A stretch of 64,000 bases of DNA from Aliiglaciecola sp. 3_MG-2023 (lineage in GTDB: Bacteria > Pseudomonadota > Gammaproteobacteria > Enterobacterales > Alteromonadaceae). Below, in pieces: positions 44,890 through 54,369 of the stretch. Position 1 is the first letter of the stretch; the number at the start of each line of letters is the position of its first letter. The translations under genes and the position numbers were made by a program. Where the stretch lies: the NCBI RefSeq assembly GCF_030548205.1, contig NZ_JAUORV010000001.1, positions 1 through 64,000 of the forward strand. Reading direction: 5' to 3'. Under the pieces are notes generated by a model. The model ran no database searches and was not told the DNA's origin. It was given only the letters and a program-made list of their open reading frames with translations.

Positions 44890-45369
44890 CTACTCAGGGG
44901 TAAAAGTTTTCACAATGCGCCCTTTCGACTCTTCTAGATCATAATCAATACACACAATTGTACCGGTAGAAAACAATCTCAGTTCTTCTATTTCGCACAT
45001 TTCATCTACCAAATAACTCACAAATGGCATATGACTAACTAATAATAATCCAGTCACATTTTGCTGCTCTTGGGCAAAATGGTCGATTGAATAATGCAAT
45101 GCTTGGCAATTACCACTGGGTACTAAATCTGCATTAGAACGAATATCGGCAATCTTGGTGGCCAGATTTACCTGTTGAAATGTCTGTTGAGCTCGCAAAA
45201 ATGGACTCACCATAGCGTGACTGAGTGATATTTTAGCGTTTTTTGCAAACAATTTTAGCCAGTCTCCACTTTTTTGAGCCTGGGATATACCATAATCATT
45301 TAAAGGTCTTAATTGATCATTTTGTAAAGATGGTTCGGCTTCACCATGACGCATCACAAAAATGTACAT
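44890..45369 (-). CDS. sixA: phosphohistidine phosphatase SixA
   Basis: A 159-aa histidine phosphatase. The RHG motif is at the start (MYIFVMRHGEAE, His8), the second conserved Arg and His are in SPFLRAQQTF and LLVSHMPFVSYLV, and the acid is in the LVPSGN region. E. coli SixA (161 aa) removes phosphate from the nitrogen-PTS protein NPr. The frame extends to GTG 45399, but 45369 gives the family N-terminus. Confidence 0.93.
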   Translation of the reverse strand: MYIFVMRHGEAEPSLQNDQLRPLNDYGISQAQKSGDWLKLFAKNAKISLSHAMVSPFLRAQQTFQQVNLATKIADIRSNADLVPSGNCQALHYSIDHFAQEQQNVTGLLLVSHMPFVSYLVDEMCEIEELRLFSTGTIVCIDYDLEESKGRIVKTFTPE

Positions 45370-45720
45370 AATTGGTCCATATACGAAGTCTTCCAACACA
45401 AACTAATGTGCAGATTATTGCTAAAAAATATATTGCCTGAATTCAATTTCATATAGTAGAGCCGAAAGACGAGAAAAACGACCTGTTTTAGCGGTTTATT
45501 TTGGAAATTAGATAATTTCACTTTTTATGGTAAGTTAACTTCGCAAACATGAGGTTTCTATTCAGATTTTATAATCTACCCACTATCAGTAAATAACTTC
45601 ACTTTGCTTATGCTATGAATTTTTGCAGTTGACTATTTTTAGTAAACAAATTCTTTCAGTTTATTTAAAAAAATTTTTAATCAGTTATGCTTGTATCAAA
45701 CTTCAAAGAAGGTGATTGAG

Positions 45721-48486
45721 TTGCTGCTAAGTACAAACGACAAGAGAACTTATTTACATGTCACCCTTGCTAATGGCTTGCGAGTATTATTGGTGAACGA
45801 TACTGCATGTCGAAAATCCGCAGCTGCAGCCTGCATTCAAGGGGGTCACTTTGATGATCCTAAGCATATTCCCGGTTTAGCCCACTTACTTGAACATATG
45901 CTTTTTAACGGCAGTGAAACTTATCCAGAGGCCGACAATTTGGATAAGTACCTTTCTCCACATAGTGGCAGTGCAAACGCGTGGACAGGCACAGAATTTT
46001 CAAACTACCACTTTGATGTGACGCATTCTCACTTTCTTGAAGGCCTACAACGATTTGCCGACATGCTGTTTAAACCTTTGTTTACTCAAGCCGCCATCGA
46101 AAAAGAGATTGCTGCCATAGAGGCAGAATTTCAATTAAAAATACACGATGATTTACGGCGTTTATATCAAGTACATAAAGAAACCTGCAACCCAAATCAT
46201 CCCTTCAGTAAATTTTCTGTTGGTAACCAAGATACATTTTCTGCACATTCTTTAGCAAGCATACAAACTGCATTGATTAAAATGCATGAGAAACACTATA
46301 TTCCTAATAACATGACCTTATGCATAGTCAGTGAAATGCCGTTAGAAGAGCAAAAAAAGTGTGTTGAACAGACGTTTTCCCTGTTCGATTCTGGCCAAGA
46401 TTTTCAACGCCCCACGCTGCCACCGTTGTACTTACCTGAACAGTTAGGTGTGAAAATCAATATTAAACCTATCAAGGATGCCCGCCGATTAATCGTCAGT
46501 TTTGCCCTACCCGATATGCAACATTACAACGCATCCAAACCATTGGAGTTTATTAGCCATTTATTAGGTGATGAAGGCAACGGCAGCCTGCTGAATCATT
46601 ATAAACGACTAAATTGGGCGATGAATTTGAGTGCTGGGGGTGGGATCAATGGTAATGGCTTCAAAGATTTTAACGTCAACTTACAACTGACTAAATGTGG
46701 TGAAGACAATATTTCAGGGATTTTGAATAGCTTATTTTACTATATCAACTTAATTGCAGAACAAGGTCTTGAAACCTGGCGTGTTAAAGAGAAAGCTATT
46801 TTAGGAAAATTAGCCTTTGAACATATTGAAAATGCGAAACCCTTGGATGAGGCAATGCAATTTTCCAATTTAATGTTTCACTACCAGGATACGGATATAT
46901 TATCCGGAGATTACCTCATTACTGATTACAGCTTTCATCCCATCAAGACGTGTTTAAGCTTTATGAGTCCACGAAACATGCGCTTAAAATTAATCAGTAA
47001 AGACCTACACACAAATAAAGTAGCGAGTTGGTATGAAACCCCATATGCAATTGAGCCTATTGAACAAGATTTATTAACCGCATTATCATCTCCTAGGGCT
47101 GTAGAAGACCTTCATTTACCTTCTCCTAACCCATATATTACGGAGTCTTGTACTTTAGTAACGACCAATGAAAAATATCTTTTGCCAAGCAAAATTTTGC
47201 ACAACGAAAACCTGCAGGTTTGGTTTGCGCAAGATTCACAATTTAGTCAGCCTAAAGGTGATTGCTTTATTTCATTCGATTGCGAGGCGGTTACTCAAGG
47301 GATTAAAGTGTCTGCATATAAGCGATTGTGGGTAGCCCTAATGGTTGAGCATTTAAATGATCAATTCTATCACGCAGGCGTTGCAGGTTTGCATTACCAC
47401 CTATATGCACACCAAGGTGGCTTCTCCATTCATACAAATGGTTATTCCCATAACCAACTTGAATTAAGTTTAAATATTTTAAACCAAATAATGGAAAATG
47501 TTGATCTGCAACCCTTATTCGAACAGGTCAAACAAAAGCAACTTAAAAATCTACAAAACTCATTACTAAACAAACCTATTAACCGACTTTTTGCAAGACT
47601 ATCTGGCTTGATACAGCGTTTTACATACGCCCCTTTAGAGTTGTTACCAATCGTTGAAAATGCCACTCTAGAAGACATTTATTGGCTAAAATCCCAACTG
47701 TTTAAACAGTATTCCGTGGAAGCCTTTGTATTCGGAAACTGGACGTTAGCGCAATCCAAGCAGTTTGCTAGCAGATTAGATAACCTACCGAAGCCCACAC
47801 TCCCTTTAACCCAAATTAAAAGAGAAGTGGTGGATTTGAAAAATGTGATCCATTATGAAAACCAGGTATCTAGTCAACATCCAGATTCGGCAGTTGTGCT
47901 ATATTTACAAACGCCTTCGGCAGATACAAAAGATGTGGCATTAACAATCTTAGTGGAACAGTTGCTGGCGTCTCCTTTCTTCCACGAAATCCGTAATGAA
48001 AAACAACTAGGCTATTTAGTAGGAAGTGGTTATTTACCCCTCAATCAACACCCGGGAATGGTGTTTTATGCGCAATCGCCAAACTACAGTGCGAATCACA
48101 TATTAGCTGAAATTAAAACTTTCCTTAATGAAATCACCTCAAGTATTGATGATTATCAGGAGGTTTGGTCGCATGTTAGAACTAGCGTTTCTAAACAGTT
48201 AGAAGGCAGTGACACTAATTTAACCGCGAAAGCCCAAAGATTATGGCTTGCAATCGGTAACCAAGACCTTGAATTTAATTTACAAAAAGCCATTGCCAAT
48301 GCCCTGTTTAAATTAACATTTGATGATATTAAAAATTTCTGTCAAAAGCTCATAGCACCGGCTGATGTGGGAACACTTGTTCTTTATTGCTGTGGAAATA
48401 AAAATGAACCCGATGACATTCCAGCCCAAGGACAAGCGATAAAAGATTTAACTGCGTTTAAGCAACAGGCAACCTACATAATCTAA
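45721..48486 (+). CDS. M16 (insulinase-family) zinc peptidase, pitrilysin-like
   Basis: A 921-aa peptidase with the inverted zinc motif HLLEH (His55, Glu58, His59) in GLAHLLEHMLFNGSETYPE. The distal ligand glutamate is in the KEIAAIEAEFQ helix. Four M16 half-domains fill the length. LANGLRVLLVND and ASPFFHEIRNEKQLGYLVGSGY are typical of pitrilysin/IDE relatives. There is no signal peptide, so it is probably cytosolic. The frame opens at TTG 45691, but AAGAAGG is well spaced for TTG 45721 and homologues begin near there. It probably degrades small peptides. Confidence 0.9.
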   Translation: MLLSTNDKRTYLHVTLANGLRVLLVNDTACRKSAAAACIQGGHFDDPKHIPGLAHLLEHMLFNGSETYPEADNLDKYLSPHSGSANAWTGTEFSNYHFDVTHSHFLEGLQRFADMLFKPLFTQAAIEKEIAAIEAEFQLKIHDDLRRLYQVHKETCNPNHPFSKFSVGNQDTFSAHSLASIQTALIKMHEKHYIPNNMTLCIVSEMPLEEQKKCVEQTFSLFDSGQDFQRPTLPPLYLPEQLGVKINIKPIKDARRLIVSFALPDMQHYNASKPLEFISHLLGDEGNGSLLNHYKRLNWAMNLSAGGGINGNGFKDFNVNLQLTKCGEDNISGILNSLFYYINLIAEQGLETWRVKEKAILGKLAFEHIENAKPLDEAMQFSNLMFHYQDTDILSGDYLITDYSFHPIKTCLSFMSPRNMRLKLISKDLHTNKVASWYETPYAIEPIEQDLLTALSSPRAVEDLHLPSPNPYITESCTLVTTNEKYLLPSKILHNENLQVWFAQDSQFSQPKGDCFISFDCEAVTQGIKVSAYKRLWVALMVEHLNDQFYHAGVAGLHYHLYAHQGGFSIHTNGYSHNQLELSLNILNQIMENVDLQPLFEQVKQKQLKNLQNSLLNKPINRLFARLSGLIQRFTYAPLELLPIVENATLEDIYWLKSQLFKQYSVEAFVFGNWTLAQSKQFASRLDNLPKPTLPLTQIKREVVDLKNVIHYENQVSSQHPDSAVVLYLQTPSADTKDVALTILVEQLLASPFFHEIRNEKQLGYLVGSGYLPLNQHPGMVFYAQSPNYSANHILAEIKTFLNEITSSIDDYQEVWSHVRTSVSKQLEGSDTNLTAKAQRLWLAIGNQDLEFNLQKAIANALFKLTFDDIKNFCQKLIAPADVGTLVLYCCGNKNEPDDIPAQGQAIKDLTAFKQQATYII

Positions 48487-48764
48487 ATCTTGGTACTCAA
48501 CGCAAAGCATTGTTGATGTTTAGACGTTCACTATAACTGACAACTTGTATGCAATGTCATTGTTAATAAAGCCTATTTTTAGAACGGTTTTTAAACGAAT
48601 TTGTAAATATTTGTTATTTATACGGTAAAGAAGTCACTCAGAACTTGTACAGTGACCTTAAATTCGGCATATTACATTTTTAGATTCGTCAAATTGCTAC
48701 TGCTTTTTATGAAAAAAATAATAATAAAAAAACAAAACGCATTTTCGATAAGTGAATTTTTGAT
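48487..48764. other. intergenic region upstream of the 1508-aa sensor gene
   Basis: A 278-bp AT-rich stretch without a recognised gene or clear terminator. It should hold the promoter of the sensor gene. Confidence 0.35.
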
Positions 48765-51700
48765 TTGAGTCGATTACTTCAATCTGTTTGGCTAATGGCA
48801 GTTATCTTGCTGTTATCCTTCGGCCAATCCAAATCCTTCGCCAATGTAGCTGATATTCAGCTTCGTAATTTCTCAGTGCAACAAGGGCTATCGCAAAGCA
48901 CTGTACTGGATATTATTGAAGATCAAGAAGGCTATATTTGGGTTGCCACTGTTAACGGCTTAAACCGGTTCAATGGTGTAGATTTCAAACAATACACAGT
49001 TAAACTGCCTGACGGAAAACAATTTCCCATCGAAATGATCCGTAAGTTATTTATCGACTCCAATAATAATCTTTGGTTTTCAAGTATTGGGGCAATTGCC
49101 AAATACATACCTGAAAAAGATAGTTTCCAAGTTTACACCCAAAACAACTCCAGCTTAAAATCCCAAAACTTTTGGGCCATAGGTGAAACCACCCAAGGAA
49201 AATTACTTTTTTCAGGCGAAAAGTCGCTATATGAATACAATCCAGAATTGGATGATTTCACCGCTCTTACCTTTAGCAATGATCTGCAATTGAACGACTC
49301 TGTTAGAACAATCTATGCAGAAGACGATATTATTTGGTTGGGTACAGAAAGAAACGGCATCTTTGCGGTCGAACCAAAAACCAACAAACTCTATAGTTTA
49401 GAACAAGACAATCCTTGGAATATTCATCTACAGGCTAAAAACCTTTATGACATCATAAAAATTGATGGTCAGTATTGGTTAGGCACATCAATTGGTGCGT
49501 TAGTCTTATCAGAAGATTACCAAGTTGAATTACAGTTGGACGCTTCAAGAAGTGATAAACTGAAAATTATTAATAATTTAGTTCGCAGCATTGTTCAAAG
49601 CGAAGATGGAAAAATTTGGTTAGGTACAACTGATGGTATTAGTATCTATGATAGTGCTGAGAAAACAGTTTTTTCCATCGATCAAAATAACGGTCGCTAT
49701 ATTGGTCTAGTCAATCCATTTATTATCAAAGCCTTTAAAGACAGTAACAATTCCATTTGGTTTGGTACCCACACTTCTGGTCTATTTCAATACCACAAGC
49801 TATTTTCCGCGATCAAACATTTCAAAGTACTAAACGATAATATGCCAAGCATCAGTAATAGTATTTGGGCGTTTGCTGATAATGGTAATAATACCATATG
49901 GATTGCCCCATTAAGTGGTGGGGTTAGCCTTTATAGTACGCAAACCGGCGAGTTTCAGCATTTTTTGAAAAGCTCTACCACCCTAGTTTGGGATTTGGAA
50001 ATTGATGCAGAGAAACGTTTGTGGCTTGCCACTGACAGTGGTATCCACATATATGAATTCAAGAACGAAAGCTTAAGCCATGTGAAATCGTTATTTTCAG
50101 GTATCCCCATCACTGAATTAGAACCCATGCAAGAAAAGTTTTGGGTAAAAGACGTCAAAGAACAGTCATTTTTAGTCGATGCCGTGGATCTAAACCAAGC
50201 CGTTAAGAAGATATCTTATAAAGGACTTAACAGTAGCGTTATTGCCCAGTTATTATCAGATAGTCAGAACAATATCTGGCTTAAAACCGATTCAGGTATC
50301 TATGTAACAGATCAAAATTATTCCAATTCTACGCGAATTTTATTGCAGAATAATTTGGACGAAGCTCAACCGGTAGTTTTCAACATTCATGAAACTGCAG
50401 ATGCATTTTGGGCATCTACGGGCAAACATGGAATTTTCAAACTTGATAAACAAACCTACGCGCCCGTAGAACAAATTCATCCTCGTGGATACAGTGGTAA
50501 AGGCATAGTAGTTAACTCTGTATTAGATACCCAAAATCAAACATCAGTATGGCAAGGTAGTCAATCTGAGATATGGCAAATCTCCCTGGAAACCGGTGAA
50601 TTACTGCAAACCATTCCCAGGCAAACATTGGATTACAATGATTTAAATCAAGGCGCTACCTTGATGACTCAAGAAGGCATGTTGTTTTTTGGCGGCACCG
50701 ATGGCTTCCATGTATTTAACCCAGAGAAGCTAACCGATTTAACCTTTCGCAACATCGACAATTTACAGACTTTACCTAAGTTAGACTCACCAAAACTGAC
50801 TGAATTAAGGATCCACAATAAGCCTGTTGCCATAGGCGTTGAAGGTTCTCCTTTAACCAAACCACTAAACTTAACCAACAATATTTCACTGTCTTACGAA
50901 AATATTCCCTTCGCAGTTTATTTTAGTAACGTAAATTCGCTGTACCAAGATGAGTTGAATTATCGATATCGATTGCTGGGTTGGAGAGACACTTGGATTG
51001 AAACAGGCAACAACGAGAAGTTTGCCTCGTTTTCCATAGAAACCTATGGAAACCATGTATTTGAAGTACAAGGCCGGATTGGTAAGGGACCTTGGTCTGA
51101 CTCCGCTAGACTGAATATTGAGATTGCCCCACCATTTTGGCTAGACACGCCAGCGATGGCTCTATACGGCATGTCAGCGATATTAATATTGCTTTTGATG
51201 TTACGTCAATATAGTCGTAAACGGGCCGTGCAAAATGCGATTAAAGAAAGCGAAGAGCGCTTAAAACTGACGCTTTGGAGTAGTGGCGATGAACTGTGGG
51301 ACTGGGATGTATACCGTGGTCAGGTATATCGAGCCAATACATGGGGAACCATGGATTTCCCCCAGGACGATATTCGTTCAAATTCATCTTATCAAGCAAA
51401 TATTCATCCCAATGACATGGTGCGCGTGCAAGAGGCTTTAAAAACTCATATAGATAAAAAGTCTGATTATTTTCAAGTAACCTATCGAGCTCGCACCTTT
51501 AAAGGTGATTGGGTATGGATTTTGGATAGAGGCATGATTGTCAAACGGGACAATAACGATCAACCCATAAGAATGACCGGAACCTTGAAGAACATCAGCC
51601 ATCTTAAACAAGCTGAAGAACAACTCAAACTCTATAAACGTTCAATTGAAACCATTTCCGATGGTGTTTTTATTGCCGATACAAGCTTTCACTTTATTTC

Positions 51701-53291
51701 CGTTAACCAGTCGTACTGTGAATATACCGGTGAGACACGGGAACAAGCTTTGGCAAGCTACCTCAAATTTAATCAATACCCTGAAGCGTTTACCGAAGAG
51801 GTGAAAAAAGCCTTACGGCAAAAAGGCAACTGGAATGGCGAGGTTGAATCTACAAGGGCCAATGGCGAACGCTATGAAATGGAGCTAAATGTAGATGCCA
51901 TTCATGGAGAAGATGGGAAAACAACCCATTACGTCGGTGTATTTTCGGATATCACCTCTCGTAAAAGTACGGAAAAAGAGTTGCTTAAACTCGCGAATAC
52001 CGATCCGCTTACGGAAATGCCAAACCGCTCGTTTTTCCAAGCTAGCCACTATAATTTAGTGCGCAAAGACGTTCCCCATGCCCTCGTTTGTTTAGACATG
52101 GACAACTTCAAAAAGATCAATGATTCTTTGGGTCACCAAACCGGTGATATTCTCATTAAGCAAATTGGTAAAAGGCTGCAAAAAATTACCGGCAACAATG
52201 CTACCTGTTACCGTTTAGGCGGTGATGAATTTAGTATTCTGGTAGACCGAGAAGAAGATATGCAACGCATAAATCATTATGCACAGCGAATTTTAGATCA
52301 GATGGCCCATCCATTTTTAATCAACAAACAAGAATTTGTATTGGGTGCCAGTGTTGGTATCGCATTTTATCCTGAAGACGGCACCTCAACCCAGGAGCTG
52401 TTGAAAAACTCTGATACAGCGATGTACTTTGCGAAAAATGCTGGGGGAAATAAATATCAATTCTTCAGTGGTGAAATGAATCAAAATGCGGTCCGTCAAT
52501 TACAAATTGAAAACCTAATTCGTTACGGTTTAAAAGACGATTTATTTACTGTTTTCTATCAACCTAAGGTTGATATTGCCACTGGAAGATTAGTTAGTAT
52601 GGAAGCCTTGGTGCGCTTTGAACATCCAGATAAAGGCATTGTAAGCCCAGCTCAATTTATCCCTTTAGCGGAAGAGACAGGCCAAATTATTGATATTGGT
52701 GAACAAGTGCTTCGTAAGGCTTGTGAAGATACAAAACGCTGGGTATCCCAAGGATTATTTACTGGACGTGTTGCGGTGAACATCTCTGCTCGGCAATTTG
52801 AATTACCCGACCTTGATGATCGTATTTCTCGTATCTTGCAAAAAGTCGGTTTGTCTCCATTACATTTAGAGTGTGAGATAACTGAAGGGACCTTAATGCA
52901 AAACCCTGAGCAAGCCTTGCAGATGATGCAAAGATTACGTGAAAAGGGTATCCACTTAGCATTAGACGATTTTGGGACAGGATATTCATCCTTGGCCTAT
53001 TTAAAGAAGTTTCCACTTAACACCTTAAAAATTGATAAAGCCTTTATTGACGATATCGCCATTAGTAGCGTTGACAAACACATGACAGCGGCAATTATAA
53101 ATATTGCACACAACTTAGGCTTGAAAGTGGTTGCTGAAGGGGTTGAACAAGAAAAGCAATTAGAGATCCTCAGCCTTTATGATTGCGAAATGTTGCAGGG
53201 CTATCTGTACAGTAAACCCCTCAACGCCACCAAATTTGAACGCTTGCTAACCGAGAACGTGCACATTAGCCAGTTTATTGGCAGCCAATAA
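48765..53291 (+). CDS. periplasmic beta-propeller sensor with PAS, GGDEF and EAL domains
   Basis: A 1508-aa membrane protein. A signal peptide of about 26 residues precedes a long periplasmic region of two-component-regulator propeller repeats (about 30-650; LSQSTVLDIIEDQEGYIWVAT, IWLGTTDGISIYD, SIWFGTHTSGLFQY) and a Y_Y_Y domain (about 690-790). One membrane helix follows (about 797-815), then two PAS domains (about 830-1075). The GGDEF domain has an intact LGGDEF near 1151 with LDMDNFKKIND. The EAL domain (about 1260-1500) has MEALVRF, EITEGTL, DDFGTGYSSLAYL, KIDKAFI and AEGVEQ. Both enzyme motifs look intact, so it could make and degrade c-di-GMP. Such propellers often sense carbohydrates. 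Start is TTG 48765. Confidence 0.92.
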   Translation: MSRLLQSVWLMAVILLLSFGQSKSFANVADIQLRNFSVQQGLSQSTVLDIIEDQEGYIWVATVNGLNRFNGVDFKQYTVKLPDGKQFPIEMIRKLFIDSNNNLWFSSIGAIAKYIPEKDSFQVYTQNNSSLKSQNFWAIGETTQGKLLFSGEKSLYEYNPELDDFTALTFSNDLQLNDSVRTIYAEDDIIWLGTERNGIFAVEPKTNKLYSLEQDNPWNIHLQAKNLYDIIKIDGQYWLGTSIGALVLSEDYQVELQLDASRSDKLKIINNLVRSIVQSEDGKIWLGTTDGISIYDSAEKTVFSIDQNNGRYIGLVNPFIIKAFKDSNNSIWFGTHTSGLFQYHKLFSAIKHFKVLNDNMPSISNSIWAFADNGNNTIWIAPLSGGVSLYSTQTGEFQHFLKSSTTLVWDLEIDAEKRLWLATDSGIHIYEFKNESLSHVKSLFSGIPITELEPMQEKFWVKDVKEQSFLVDAVDLNQAVKKISYKGLNSSVIAQLLSDSQNNIWLKTDSGIYVTDQNYSNSTRILLQNNLDEAQPVVFNIHETADAFWASTGKHGIFKLDKQTYAPVEQIHPRGYSGKGIVVNSVLDTQNQTSVWQGSQSEIWQISLETGELLQTIPRQTLDYNDLNQGATLMTQEGMLFFGGTDGFHVFNPEKLTDLTFRNIDNLQTLPKLDSPKLTELRIHNKPVAIGVEGSPLTKPLNLTNNISLSYENIPFAVYFSNVNSLYQDELNYRYRLLGWRDTWIETGNNEKFASFSIETYGNHVFEVQGRIGKGPWSDSARLNIEIAPPFWLDTPAMALYGMSAILILLLMLRQYSRKRAVQNAIKESEERLKLTLWSSGDELWDWDVYRGQVYRANTWGTMDFPQDDIRSNSSYQANIHPNDMVRVQEALKTHIDKKSDYFQVTYRARTFKGDWVWILDRGMIVKRDNNDQPIRMTGTLKNISHLKQAEEQLKLYKRSIETISDGVFIADTSFHFISVNQSYCEYTGETREQALASYLKFNQYPEAFTEEVKKALRQKGNWNGEVESTRANGERYEMELNVDAIHGEDGKTTHYVGVFSDITSRKSTEKELLKLANTDPLTEMPNRSFFQASHYNLVRKDVPHALVCLDMDNFKKINDSLGHQTGDILIKQIGKRLQKITGNNATCYRLGGDEFSILVDREEDMQRINHYAQRILDQMAHPFLINKQEFVLGASVGIAFYPEDGTSTQELLKNSDTAMYFAKNAGGNKYQFFSGEMNQNAVRQLQIENLIRYGLKDDLFTVFYQPKVDIATGRLVSMEALVRFEHPDKGIVSPAQFIPLAEETGQIIDIGEQVLRKACEDTKRWVSQGLFTGRVAVNISARQFELPDLDDRISRILQKVGLSPLHLECEITEGTLMQNPEQALQMMQRLREKGIHLALDDFGTGYSSLAYLKKFPLNTLKIDKAFIDDIAISSVDKHMTAAIINIAHNLGLKVVAEGVEQEKQLEILSLYDCEMLQGYLYSKPLNATKFERLLTENVHISQFIGSQ

Positions 53292-53540
53292 ATCCCCCTG
53301 TTTCCGCTAGTTCCATTCAAACCAGTACTCCCTCCCCTTACCCTCATTTGTCAAAATTTGGACGGCAAAATTTTGACCTATCCACTTATTTAGGTGTATC
53401 AAAATTTTGTATTTCCAATAAAATTTTAAAAATAGTAAAAAAATCATATAAATTTTAAATCATTGTTTTTATTATATATTTTTAAATAACCAGAACAAAA
53501 AACCACCTAATAAAGGTAAGATATTTCAACAAATCCTAAA
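53292..53540. other. AT-rich region with TCAAAATTT inverted repeat
   Basis: After the sensor gene, GTCAAAATTT and AAATTTTGAC form a 10-bp inverted repeat (53350-53377), and a third similar half-site lies at 53398-53410. It has no T-run, so it may be a protein-binding site. It is about 170-190 bp upstream of a sigma-54-like promoter. The rest is very AT-rich. Confidence 0.5.
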
Positions 53541-53542
53541 GT

Positions 53543-53558
53543 TGGCATATTCCTCGCA
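53543..53558 (+). promoter_or_regulatory. sigma-54-like promoter upstream of the repeat-peptide gene
   Basis: TGGCA and TCGCA with the invariant GG (53544-53545) and GC (53556-53557) ten bases apart, close to the consensus TGGCAC-N5-TTGCA. One important base differs (C for T in the -12 box). Confidence 0.4.
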
Positions 53559-53572
53559 GATATATACTTGAT

Positions 53573-53588
53573 TGACAAAAAATTGTCA
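53573..53588 (+). promoter_or_regulatory. 16-bp palindromic operator TGACAA-AAAA-TTGTCA
   Basis: A perfect inverted repeat with a 4-base centre. It overlaps a perfect -35-like TTGACA (53572-53577), for which no clear -10 follows, and lies just downstream of the sigma-54-like start point. It lies 46 bp before the ATG of the repeat-peptide gene. Likely a regulator site. Confidence 0.5.
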
Positions 53589-53634
53589 GTTTTAAAAATA
53601 AAATAATTTAAAAGTATCAAAGAGGAACCGAACG

Positions 53635-53865
53635 ATGTTAAAAGCTTATGCTGTAGCACTAATGCTAACTACTACTCCTGCAAGCGCAAATTTAGACGGC
53701 GCAAACATTGCAGAACAGCAAAAAACTGTATCTACTGCTTCAAATAAGGCCCTTAAGCCTGGTGGCGGTATTGGATTCGACTCAAACAAGGCTCTTAAGC
53801 CTGGTGGCGGTATCGGATTCGACGCTAACAAAGCTCTTAAGCCTGGAGGCGGCATTGGTTTTTAA
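53635..53865 (+). CDS. small exported protein with three identical NKALKPGGGIGF blocks
   Basis: A 76-aa protein. The signal peptide is MLKAYAVALMLTTTPASA. A short spacer (NLDGANIAEQQKTVSTAS) leads to three copies of NKALKPGGGIGF, joined by Asp-Ser and Asp-Ala, with the last block ending exactly at the stop codon. The copies differ at several third codon positions but not at all in protein, so the peptide sequence is under selection. AGAGGA precedes ATG 53635 and a strong terminator follows, so it is an independent gene. A multi-copy peptide precursor is one possibility; no processing enzyme or transporter is adjacent. Function unknown. Confidence 0.8.
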   Translation: MLKAYAVALMLTTTPASANLDGANIAEQQKTVSTASNKALKPGGGIGFDSNKALKPGGGIGFDANKALKPGGGIGF

Positions 53866-53914
53866 GTGCTAATGCATTGGAATTTATAACATGACATGGA
53901 CAGTATTTGAAAAA

Positions 53915-53940
53915 AGAGAGGTCAATCCTCTCTTTTTTTT
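53915..53940 (+). terminator. terminator of the repeat-peptide gene
   Basis: Stem AGAGAGG-tcaat-CCTCTCT followed by a run of T residues, 50 bp after the stop codon. Confidence 0.9.
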
Positions 53941-53981
53941 ATTTGTTTGTTACTAACGTTTGGCTATTAAATTTACAGAAT

Positions 53982-54179
53982 TTAGACTCGACACAATACG
54001 TTATTAAAACCACGAGATTGACGTAAAGCTGCTCGCTGAGAAATTGAAAACATGGGGAATATCATCGGACCAAACATAAGACCTGCAACCGCCCACTTTT
54101 TTGCTGGCAACGCACTTTTAAAAGCTTCAATATAATAATACGCACTAAAAACCACACAGCTCAGTATCGCTAAAATCAT
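53982..54179 (-). CDS. small inner-membrane protein
   Basis: A 65-aa protein with two hydrophobic segments: MILAILSCVVFSAYYYIEA (1-19) and WAVAGLMFGPMIFPMF (about 30-45). A basic C-terminal tail follows (SQRAALRQSRGFNNVL). The frame extends to TTG 54191, but ATG 54179 has a GGTAGG just upstream. Similar two-helix proteins with a KKW-x-GLxxGP phrase occur in related marine bacteria as far as I recall; function unknown. It lies after the fadJ terminator, converging on the repeat-peptide gene. Confidence 0.65.
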   Translation of the reverse strand: MILAILSCVVFSAYYYIEAFKSALPAKKWAVAGLMFGPMIFPMFSISQRAALRQSRGFNNVLCRV

Positions 54180-54261
54180 TCTACCTACCAAAGTTGCATT
54201 TCAATTGCGCGAATTATACTCAAGTCAGTTTGCGAAACCAGACGTTTTAGTAATATCAAAT

Positions 54262-54288
54262 AAAAAAGTCGAGCAAAGCCCGACTTTT
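54262..54288 (-). terminator. terminator of the fadI-fadJ operon
   Basis: On the minus strand, AAAGTCG and CGACTTT form a hairpin with a GC-rich inner part, followed by TTTTTT, about 80 bp after fadJ. Confidence 0.8.
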
Positions 54289-54369
54289 AACAATTAAGTT
54301 ACATTTTAGACATTATTAACTAAACTTAATAATTACCACCCACTTAAAATTATTAATAAATTCAGTAAC

